Shown here: in pieces, positions 8,036 through 15,298 of the stretch
Layout: each line of letters opens with the position of its first letter
How positions within the stretch are numbered: position 1 is the stretch's first letter
NCBI GenBank assembly: GCA_019695095.1
Contig: JAIBAQ010000013.1
Span: 1-62,914, forward strand
Direction: 5' to 3'
DNA: 62,914 nt
Origin: Candidatus Hydrogenedentota bacterium
GTDB lineage: Bacteria; Hydrogenedentota; Hydrogenedentia; Hydrogenedentales; SLHB01
The notes under the pieces: model-generated
Told to the model about the DNA's origin: nothing
Seen by the model: only the letters and a program-made list of their open reading frames with translations
Databases searched by the model: none
Program-made: the position numbers and the translations under genes

Positions 8036-8962
8036 ATGGCCCAGGATCCCAAGAAGAAAAAGGTTGTGAAGTCGCTTTTCGACGATCACAAGGTAGAGAA
8101 GAGCGATTGGGCGGCGTTTGTGGAGCAAGTGAAAGAGAATCCTGCTCTGTATGCCGGGGCGGCCGTGTTCATCGTGGTGTGCTTCCTGCTGGGAGTGCTT
8201 TACCGGGGCCATTCATTGTCGGCCAAGCGCGAGTTGTTGACGCAGTACGCGGAGGCGCAGAAGGAGTATGAGCCCGCCAAGCTGGTTGCGGCGCTGGAGC
8301 CGTTGGCAGATGGGCGCGGCGAGATTCACGCCGAAATCACGTATATGCTGGGAGAGGCGGCGTTGCGAGCCAGTGAGTACGACAAGGCGAAGCAGGCATT
8401 TGAGAAGGTGCGCAGCCAGTTCCCCGATTCCGAGAACGTCGCGGATGCGGTGGAAGGGTTGGGATTTGTCGCTGAACAGCAGAACGATCCGGACGCGGCG
8501 ATCGCCTACTATCGAGAGGTATCGACAAAGTGGCCGAAGAGTTTTGCGGCACGTAAGCAGTCGTTAAACATCGGGCGCGTGGAAGAAGCGCGCGGCCGGT
8601 TCAAGGAAGCGATGGACGCCTATAAGGAAGTCTCGCTTAGCTTTGCGGGGTCGCACGCGGCATCGGATGCGCAAGCGGCGATTGATCGGCTTGCCAAGGA
8701 GCATCCGGAATTGGCTCCGCCTCCGGCTCCCGCAGAAGCTGCTCCTGCCGAAGGTGCTCCAGCAGCCGGGGAAACGCCTACGGACGTGCCGAAACTGAAC
8801 CTGACGGTTCCCGTGAGCCCGACTCCGGAAGCGCCGGCTGCGAGCACGGAAGCAGAGATGCCGGCTGAACCGGCACCAGCAGCTCCGGCCGCAGAAACGC
8901 CGCCGGCTGCGGATTCCGCGGCAGCACCCGCAGCCGAGCAGACTCCTCCGCCCGCTCAGTAA
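8036..8962 (+). CDS. Membrane-anchored TPR protein (YfgM-like layout)
   Basis: This 308-residue protein has a basic cytoplasmic N-terminus (KKKKVVKSLFDD), one transmembrane helix at about residues 40-58 (LYAGAAVFIVVCFLLGVLY) and an exported TPR region (about 85-225). The repeats include YMLGEAALRASEYDKAKQAFEKV, AVEGLGFVAEQQNDPDAAIAYY and VEEARGRFKEAMDAYKEV. The last 80 residues are a low-complexity proline/alanine/glutamate tail. The layout matches YfgM/BamD-like scaffold proteins that assist envelope protein folding, but the tail is not typical. AAGGAGCAA precedes the start. Confidence 0.78.
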   Translation: MAQDPKKKKVVKSLFDDHKVEKSDWAAFVEQVKENPALYAGAAVFIVVCFLLGVLYRGHSLSAKRELLTQYAEAQKEYEPAKLVAALEPLADGRGEIHAEITYMLGEAALRASEYDKAKQAFEKVRSQFPDSENVADAVEGLGFVAEQQNDPDAAIAYYREVSTKWPKSFAARKQSLNIGRVEEARGRFKEAMDAYKEVSLSFAGSHAASDAQAAIDRLAKEHPELAPPPAPAEAAPAEGAPAAGETPTDVPKLNLTVPVSPTPEAPAASTEAEMPAEPAPAAPAAETPPAADSAAAPAAEQTPPPAQ

Positions 8963-8996
8963 CATCGGGAAGAGCGCGGCGCGTCGGACGAGATGG

Positions 8997-9017
8997 TCCG
9001 TGATCGTCGGTCACGGA
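8997..9017 (+). terminator. Hairpin downstream of TPR gene
   Basis: TCCGTGA (8997-9003) pairs perfectly with TCACGGA (9011-9017) across a 7-nt loop, 35 nt after the stop codon. There is no T-run, so this could be a weak terminator or an RNA-stabilising hairpin. Confidence 0.3.
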
Positions 9018-9116
9018 TGGTATACGCCGTATTGCCGGTTTGCAGCCGGTTAATCCATTGGTATCAACCCTTCCAGAAACGAGGCTTTGGCCTACAACAG
9101 GAAAGGACTCGTTGTC

Positions 9117-11249
9117 ATGTCGACAATCGGATCTTGTTTCTTCGCCGGAATCGTCACACTCCTTGCGGCCGGTGAACCCGTCGACGTATTGCAGGGCGTC
9201 AAGCCGCCGTTGGCGAACGTTGTTCCGCCCGTTATCTCACCGGAGCACATGTACCGTGGAATGGACGCTAAGGCGTGGCAGTTGCCAATTGCGGTTGCCC
9301 CGTTTGAGGAACACGTGAGGGCGATCACTGTGCCGCAACCCGGTGGCCAAGTGGAAGGCCTCGTTTTCGACGAGGGTGGCAATCTTGTGGCGCTGGGACC
9401 GGATGGCACGTACCGTCTGACGGCGTCGGGCCAGTGGGAGCAAGGTTCGACCGTGGGCATGTTGGGCCCGATTCGTTTGAGGGAAGCTTTGCGTTGCGCG
9501 AAATCGGCGGCGGAGTTTTCGGCGGTGCTTCAGAACCGGGATTTGAAGGGCACGGTGACCGGAGTGGCCGAGTTGGGGGCGACGTGGTGGTTGGGGACGG
9601 AGAAGGGGTTGTATTCGTTTTCGCATGACGACGGCCTCAAGTATCACGAAAGCTATGGGGTGGACGGACCCCTGGCGACAACGATTACGGCGCTTGCGAA
9701 GGACTCGAAGGGGACGCTGTGGGTGGGAACGCCGGTGGGCCTCAGCCGCATGCAGTCAGACGGGACCTGGAGCGCATTCACGGGCAGGAATGGAATGCCG
9801 ATCGAGGCAGTCACGGATCTGGTGGCCGATTCGAACGATCGGCTGTGGATAGGCACGGCTCATGGGCTAATCCAGTACCGGCCTTACGAGAAGGGTCGCC
9901 AGTGGTTCTATCGCGCGGGCAAGCGGTATTTGCCGAACGATCTCGTGCAAGCGATTGCGGTGAGCGCGGATGCGAAGACGGTCTACACATTGACGGCGGA
10001 AGGCATCGGCCGCATCGACGTTAAGACGACAACGTTGCTTGAAAAGGCGCAGACCATCGAGAAACTGGTGAATGAGCGCCACCGGCGGTTTGGGCTTGTC
10101 GCAGAGTGTGTGCTGGACAACGCGGAGAATCCTACTTCCCATCGGATCGATGACAACGACAACGACGGCCTCTGGACGGCGTATCACGTGGGGGCGATGT
10201 CGCTCTGCTACGGGGCGACCAAGGATGAGGCGGCAAAACAGTCGGCGCACGAAAGCATGCACGCGTTGTACATGCTGCAGAACGCGTCGGGTACGCCGGG
10301 GCTTGTGGCGCGCAGTGTTGTGCCGATTTCTGAGCGGGCCAGCAAGAACGAGCAGTGGCGCGAGACACCTGACGGAAAGCTGCTCTGGAAGAGCGACACG
10401 TCGAGCGACGAGATTGACGGGCATTACTTTGCTTTCTACACGTACTACGAGCACATCGCGCAGCACGACCCCGAAGAGAAGGCGCTAATAGAGAAACAGG
10501 TGCGCGCGCTGACGGATTATCTTCTCGCGAACGATTATCAACTGATAGACTGGGACGGCGAGCGCACGCGATGGGGATTCTGGGACCCGAAGGCCATCAA
10601 CGATACGTCGTCGAACTTTCTGGAAAACGGCCTGAATTCGCTGCAAATGCTGTCGTTTCTGCGGGTAACACATTACATTACGGGTGACGAGAAGTATCTC
10701 GAGCATTACCGCAAGCTGATTGTCGAACATCGTTACTTGAGCAACGTGCTTCTTACAAAGAAGGTGTTCCCGGATGACAACAACCATTCGGACGACCAGC
10801 TTGGGTTTGTGGCGTGGTATCCGATCGTCCAGATTGAGCACGACCCCGTAATTCGGGCGGCGCTGCTCGGTGGGCTGAGGCGGCATTACATGGTCGTTGC
10901 TTCGGAGCAGCCGAGTTTCTACACGTTCGTATATGCGACGATCGATCCCATTCAGGCCGACCTGGAAGGCGCTATCGAGAACCTCCGGCAGATTCCGACG
11001 GATCGGCGACAGTGGCCGATGATCAACAGCATACGCGCGGATGTTCAGTTTGCGGATCGGGGCAACCGGTTCGACAAGCCTGTGCTCACGCATGTTTTGC
11101 CCGCAGATGAACGTAGTTTCTCCAAATGGAACGGCGACCCGTATGAACCCGATCGCGGCGATGGTGAACAGGTTGAGGACGATGGCGCAGCGTATTTGTT
11201 GCCGTATTGGATGGGGAGGTTCCACGGGTTCATTGTGGAGGGGAACTGA
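9117..11249 (+). CDS. Exported beta-propeller / alpha-toroid fusion protein
   Basis: I chose the ATG at 9117, which follows AGGAAAGGA; an upstream TTG is less convincing. The 710-residue product begins with a weak signal-like segment (IGSCFFAGIVTLLAAG). Residues about 80-300 contain blades like those of two-component regulator propellers: GTLWVGTPVGLSRMQSDGTWS and NDRLWIGTAHGLIQY. From about residue 316 the protein becomes helical: DNDGLWTAYHVGAMSLCYGAT, AHESMHALYMLQ, YYEHIAQHDPEEKALIEKQVRALTDYLL, NSLQMLSFLRVTHYITGDEKYLEHY. This suggests an (alpha/alpha) toroid like those of polysaccharide lyases and glycosidases. No histidine kinase part is present. Substrate is unknown. Confidence 0.7.
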   Translation: MSTIGSCFFAGIVTLLAAGEPVDVLQGVKPPLANVVPPVISPEHMYRGMDAKAWQLPIAVAPFEEHVRAITVPQPGGQVEGLVFDEGGNLVALGPDGTYRLTASGQWEQGSTVGMLGPIRLREALRCAKSAAEFSAVLQNRDLKGTVTGVAELGATWWLGTEKGLYSFSHDDGLKYHESYGVDGPLATTITALAKDSKGTLWVGTPVGLSRMQSDGTWSAFTGRNGMPIEAVTDLVADSNDRLWIGTAHGLIQYRPYEKGRQWFYRAGKRYLPNDLVQAIAVSADAKTVYTLTAEGIGRIDVKTTTLLEKAQTIEKLVNERHRRFGLVAECVLDNAENPTSHRIDDNDNDGLWTAYHVGAMSLCYGATKDEAAKQSAHESMHALYMLQNASGTPGLVARSVVPISERASKNEQWRETPDGKLLWKSDTSSDEIDGHYFAFYTYYEHIAQHDPEEKALIEKQVRALTDYLLANDYQLIDWDGERTRWGFWDPKAINDTSSNFLENGLNSLQMLSFLRVTHYITGDEKYLEHYRKLIVEHRYLSNVLLTKKVFPDDNNHSDDQLGFVAWYPIVQIEHDPVIRAALLGGLRRHYMVVASEQPSFYTFVYATIDPIQADLEGAIENLRQIPTDRRQWPMINSIRADVQFADRGNRFDKPVLTHVLPADERSFSKWNGDPYEPDRGDGEQVEDDGAAYLLPYWMGRFHGFIVEGN

Positions 11250-11309
11250 GAGACTGAATGGGGCCCATGGGACCGATGGGGCCAGCGGTTGCATAAGGTA
11301 GTGGAGAGT

Positions 11310-11329
11310 CGCAGCCGAGGGCGGCTGCG
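11310..11329. repeat. GCAGCCG hairpin between convergent genes
   Basis: CGCAGCCG (11310-11317) pairs perfectly with CGGCTGCG (11322-11329) around AGGG. A related piece (GCGGCTGCGC) follows at 11342-11351. The rest of the 152-bp gap between the propeller gene and cstA contains a short GGGCCCATGGGACC-type tract (about 11258-11284). It could serve as a bidirectional terminator. Confidence 0.5.
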
Positions 11330-11401
11330 CCACATCCAAGAGCGGCTGCGCAGCATAGAGTAGGCGCGCGCGGAGAGTTCCTCCAGGCTGCTCGGAATGT
11401 C

Positions 11402-13162
11402 TTATGCGTTGCCGGATTCTCGGGCAAGGTTGCCGCGGACGGCGGGCAGCACCACTTTTGAAATCGCCAGGGCAATCACGCCCGCGGATAGCGCCAGCAT
11501 CAGCAAGGCGAATACGGCAAGCACGTACTGTCCCTTGTGGAGATAGTTGTTGAGCAGCAGGCTGACCGATGCCAAGGTGGTGATAATCATGAAGACCGCG
11601 GGAATGAGCGCAAACAAGAACGTGCGGCCTTTCATGAGCAGCCATGCGGTGACGACGATAAGGGTCAGGGCCGCGAGCAGTTGGTTGGCCGCGCCGAACG
11701 CAGGCCACAAAGCGGTAAACGCGTTGGTGTAGCTCAACACGAGCATGCACAAAACGGCCAAGCACGAGTTGACCCAGTGATTGCGAAGCATTGCCGGGGT
11801 CTCTTTGAATAGCATGGCCCACAGTTCTTCGAAGAGATACCGGTTGAGGCGAACGGCGGCATCAAGCGTCGTTATCACGAACCCTTCCACGAGCAGCACT
11901 CCAAACACGGTTCCCAGGGCAATAGGAATGCCGAGGGCATTGTGGTAGAGATGGCCGGAGGCAAGGCTAAACGCGAGAATCGGGTTGGATTTTTGGCCTT
12001 CGGCAACCGTCCAGACAATGGACTTGTAATCGTCGAAGGTGAGGCCAACGCCGACGGCGACGAGGACACAAACGGCGAGCAAGGATTCCAGGAGCATGGC
12101 GTTGAACCCGATGGCGCGCGTGTCGGTTTCGCTGGAGATTTGTTTGACGGTGGTGCCGCTGCTCACGAGCGAGTGGAAGCCGGAAATGGCGCCGCACGCG
12201 ATCGTAATAAACATCATGGGCCAAAGCAGGCCGAGATTCTTCACGCCTTCTTCAATGTTGAACGAGGGCATGGATAGTGTCGTGCCTTGGCCTCCCGCGA
12301 CCATGATGGAGCAGACGAGGAGCCCAATGCCCGCGTAAAGGATCTGAACGTTGATGAAGTCGCGGGGCTGAAGAATGACCCATACGGGCGTGCTCGATGC
12401 GAACAAGACGTAGATGGAGATGAGAATCAGCCAGTGAGTCGAACTCAGGATGATCGGAAACTTGATGCCCATGAGAATCGAGCCGATGCACACGGCGGAT
12501 GCAAGCAGATAAGCGGGCAGTTTGGAGATGCCACGCTTGTACATGAGCCAGCCGAGGATGGGCGAAAACAGCGTGATGATCAGTACGGAAGTCGACGCAA
12601 TGCCTCCGATCCGGCCAAACGCGACGCCATTTACGTCAACGGTTTTGAGAAAGGTCTGATCCGGGGCTAACGCCAGTTTGTCCACGGGCCAAATAGACGT
12701 GAGCGAGGTAGTGACCGCGCTGAGGAACGAGGCGTTGACGAGCATGATCATCGTTGTCGTGAAAAGGATGAACAGGAATGCGCCTTGTCTGCCCAGGGTC
12801 TGGCGCGCCACCTCGGCGATGGACTTTCCTTGCTCTCGGGCGGATACAAAGAGTGCGGTGAAATCGTGCACGGCGCCAATGAAGATGCCGCCAATAACGA
12901 CCCAGAGCCAGGCAGGTACGAAACCGTAGAGGATGGCCATTGTGGGTCCGAGGATAGGACCTGCCCCGGCGATTGCGGAAAAGTGGTGCGCGAATACGAC
13001 ATGCCGCTTTGAGGGTACAAAGTCGCGTCCATCGTTCTTGACGCATGCGGGAGTCGGATGGGCCGCATCCACGCCGAGGCGTCGCGCCACGTACGCGCCG
13101 TAGACGCGTTGGGCGAGCATGAAAGCTGCGATAGCAAGCACGAGAAAGACAAGTATATTCAT
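11402..13162 (-). CDS. cstA: CstA-type carbon starvation transporter
   Basis: This 586-residue polytopic inner-membrane protein matches the short CstA class. These are induced by carbon limitation and implicated in uptake of peptides or pyruvate. Family signs are the N-terminal MNILVFLVLAIAAFMLAQRVYG, the block RHVVFAHHFSAIAGAGPILGP at about residue 55, ILYGFVPAWLWVVIGGIFIGAVHDF, and the SGTTVKQISSETD segment. Many hydrophobic helices follow to a short basic tail. The start at 13162 puts Met directly before the first helix; upstream ATGs would add a non-family extension. A LysR gene lies 98 bp upstream on the same strand. Confidence 0.9.
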   Translation of the reverse strand: MNILVFLVLAIAAFMLAQRVYGAYVARRLGVDAAHPTPACVKNDGRDFVPSKRHVVFAHHFSAIAGAGPILGPTMAILYGFVPAWLWVVIGGIFIGAVHDFTALFVSAREQGKSIAEVARQTLGRQGAFLFILFTTTMIMLVNASFLSAVTTSLTSIWPVDKLALAPDQTFLKTVDVNGVAFGRIGGIASTSVLIITLFSPILGWLMYKRGISKLPAYLLASAVCIGSILMGIKFPIILSSTHWLILISIYVLFASSTPVWVILQPRDFINVQILYAGIGLLVCSIMVAGGQGTTLSMPSFNIEEGVKNLGLLWPMMFITIACGAISGFHSLVSSGTTVKQISSETDTRAIGFNAMLLESLLAVCVLVAVGVGLTFDDYKSIVWTVAEGQKSNPILAFSLASGHLYHNALGIPIALGTVFGVLLVEGFVITTLDAAVRLNRYLFEELWAMLFKETPAMLRNHWVNSCLAVLCMLVLSYTNAFTALWPAFGAANQLLAALTLIVVTAWLLMKGRTFLFALIPAVFMIITTLASVSLLLNNYLHKGQYVLAVFALLMLALSAGVIALAISKVVLPAVRGNLARESGNA

Positions 13163-13260
13163 GGAAGGCCCCAACATTGCATAGGACGAACGGACTGATC
13201 GTAAAGGTACCATTGCGGGGGAATACGTTCAAACCGGGTGAGAGCCAGGAAACCCTGCGG

Positions 13261-14118
13261 TCAGCGAAGGAGATCGCAGAAGGCCTTCTCCGCAAAAGTT
13301 CTGTATGCGCCACGGCGGCGAATGACGCCGATGGTCACCTGGGGAAGGCCGGAGACGTTGACCAGGGCCAATTGCCGGTCCGAGCCTGAGATTACGTTTC
13401 GAGGCAGGAAGGAAATGCCGATCCCCTCGGCAACGTAACGTTTGATCACCTCGAAGCTGCCACTGTCCAGCACAATTTGCGGATCGAACCCTTGTTCGCG
13501 AAAGTGCTCGCGAAGCAACATGCCGGTGCGGGTGTGTTCGTCCAGGAGCAGGAAGGATTCATCCTTAAGGTCGGCGAGAATAACACTGCGACGTTTTGCG
13601 ATGGGGCTTTGTTTGGGCACAACCAGCGCAAGATTCTGCTTGAAGAGTTCCTGTTCTTCCAGTTCGGCGCGGCGGACCGGCAGGGTCACAATGCCGAGGT
13701 CGAGGTCGCCGCGAGCAACCTGATCGGCAACGGCTTCGGTGGGCCGGTTGACGATGACGAGGCGAGTCTGCGGCAAGGCGCGCGCGAATTGGCGGACGAT
13801 GGGCGGCAGCACGTAGAGCGCGGTGGTGTCGCTGGTGCCCAGGCGCAGTTCGCGGACCCGGGACTCGTCGAAGTCGCGCAGCTCGCGCGAGAGGGCGTCG
13901 GCGTCGGCAAGCAGGCGGCTTGCGCGCGTGTAGAGGGCCGCACCGGATGGAGTCAGTTTGCACGTGGCGCGTTCCAGGAGGACGTGGCCGGTTTCGCGTT
14001 CGAGGGCTTTGATTTGCTGGCTTACGGCGGGTTGGGAACGGTGGACGCGTTCGGCAGCGGCACGAAAGCTGCCGGAATCCACGACGGCACAGAAGCAGCG
14101 CAGGCTATCGAGTGTCAC
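13261..14118 (-). CDS. LysR-family transcriptional regulator
   Basis: The GTG at 14118 follows GGGAGGT and begins VTLDSLRCF, the normal LysR opening, so the upstream ATG extension is not needed. The 285-residue product has the winged helix at about 1-60 (GSFRAAAERVHRSQPAVSQQIKAL). A CysB/CbbR-type effector domain covers about 85-285 (LRLGTSDTTALYVLPPIVRQF, GDLDLGIVTLPV, GIGISFLPRNVI). The family usually activates a neighbouring or divergent gene when a small metabolite binds. Here the candidates are cstA downstream and purM divergent; cstA is the more natural target. The effector is unknown. Confidence 0.88.
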   Translation of the reverse strand: MTLDSLRCFCAVVDSGSFRAAAERVHRSQPAVSQQIKALERETGHVLLERATCKLTPSGAALYTRASRLLADADALSRELRDFDESRVRELRLGTSDTTALYVLPPIVRQFARALPQTRLVIVNRPTEAVADQVARGDLDLGIVTLPVRRAELEEQELFKQNLALVVPKQSPIAKRRSVILADLKDESFLLLDEHTRTGMLLREHFREQGFDPQIVLDSGSFEVIKRYVAEGIGISFLPRNVISGSDRQLALVNVSGLPQVTIGVIRRRGAYRTFAEKAFCDLLR

Positions 14119-14233
14119 GGGGACCTCCCATAAGGAAATCTTATCGACCATATTAAATGATTTCATTTGCATTATAAAGTGGGGGCTCGTATCGTGTTGT
14201 ACGGGCTGTGGGAAGAACCGTTTGGAGTAAGCA
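14119..14233. promoter_or_regulatory. Divergent lysR/purM control region with palindrome
   Basis: This AT-rich gap contains a perfect palindrome, AAATGATTTCATTT (14155-14168), next to TATAAA (14173-14178), which could be a -10 for purM. A 14-bp dyad in a divergent LysR region is a natural operator candidate. Promoter hexamers are weak, so the assignment rests on position and symmetry. Confidence 0.45.
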
Positions 14234-15298
14234 ATGAGCCAAGAAAAGAGCCGGCTAAGTTATAAGGACGCGGGCGTGAACATCGATGCCGCGGACGAAG
14301 CCATTCGACAGATCAAAGACATGGTGAACAAGACCTTCGATGACCGGGTGCTTTGCGACATAGGCACCTTCGGGGCGATGTACAGCCTCGACACGAAGGG
14401 GATGGAAGAGCCGATTCTGGTGTCGAGCGTGGACGGAGTGGGCACGAAGCTCAAGCTGGCGTTCATGATGGACAAGCACGACACGATCGGGATCGACCTG
14501 GTTGCGCACTGCGTGAACGATATTCTGGTTCAAGGGGCGCGGCCGTTGTTCTTCCTGGACTATCTGGCATTTGGGAAGCTCGATCCGCGGGTCGTGGTAG
14601 AGGTGATACGCGGACTGACGATTGGCTGCCGTTACGCGGGATGCGCGCTTATTGGCGGCGAGACGGCCGAAATGCCGGGGATGTATTTCGAGAACGAGTA
14701 CGACATATCGGGAACGATTGTCGGGGTCGTGGATCGAAAGCGTATCGTGGACGGGTCGACGGTTGAGCCGGGCGACGTGATTATCGGTCTGCCGTCGAGC
14801 GGGCTGCACACGAACGGGTACAGCCTGGCGCGCAAGATTTGTTTCGACGTGGCCAAGATGTCATGGAAAGATGAAGTGCCTCGGCTGGGCAAGAGCTTGG
14901 GCGAGGCGTTGTTGGAGCCGCATCGCAGCTATGCCACGCTGGTGCGTCTGTTGATGAAGATAGTGAACATCAAGGGCATGGCGCACATCACCGGCGGCGG
15001 TATTACGGATAACTTACCACGGGCGCTGCCGAAGAACGCCGGGGCGTTGATCGATCTCACGAAATGGGAAGTGCCGCGCATCTTCGGATTCCTTCAGGAG
15101 CTGGGCGGCGTGGAAGAGCGCGAAATGCTGCGCACGTTCAACCTCGGCATGGGCTTCCTGGTTATCGTAAGCGAGGCAGAAGCGGATCGCGCGTTGCGCA
15201 CGTTGAGCCAGGCAGGCGGAGAAGGGACCATCATCGGTCGCGTCGTCGAGGGGGAACACAAGGTGAATTACACGGGGAGCCTTCGGTATGCCGGTTAG
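14234..15298 (+). CDS. purM: Phosphoribosylformylglycinamidine cyclo-ligase
   Basis: PurM (AIR synthetase) closes FGAM to aminoimidazole ribonucleotide with ATP, the fifth step of purine synthesis. The 354-residue length is normal. Family blocks are SYKDAGVNIDAADEAI at the N-terminus, GVGTKLKLAFMMDKHDTIGIDLVAHCVND, GGETAEMPGMY, GLPSSGLHTNGYSLARKI, HITGGGITDNLPRALP and FNLGMGFLVIV. The start follows TTTGGAGTAAGCA. It overlaps the start of purL by 11 nt, so the two are co-transcribed and probably coupled. Confidence 0.97.
   Translation: MSQEKSRLSYKDAGVNIDAADEAIRQIKDMVNKTFDDRVLCDIGTFGAMYSLDTKGMEEPILVSSVDGVGTKLKLAFMMDKHDTIGIDLVAHCVNDILVQGARPLFFLDYLAFGKLDPRVVVEVIRGLTIGCRYAGCALIGGETAEMPGMYFENEYDISGTIVGVVDRKRIVDGSTVEPGDVIIGLPSSGLHTNGYSLARKICFDVAKMSWKDEVPRLGKSLGEALLEPHRSYATLVRLLMKIVNIKGMAHITGGGITDNLPRALPKNAGALIDLTKWEVPRIFGFLQELGGVEEREMLRTFNLGMGFLVIVSEAEADRALRTLSQAGGEGTIIGRVVEGEHKVNYTGSLRYAG

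Noticed and set aside
10485-11822. 445-codon minus-strand open frame
   Set aside because: It crosses the 3' end of the propeller gene, the intergenic gap and the cstA end, with shadow-like composition.
14119-14233. Purine riboswitch before purM
   Set aside because: I could not find the conserved three-way junction or its loop sequences in this 115-bp gap.
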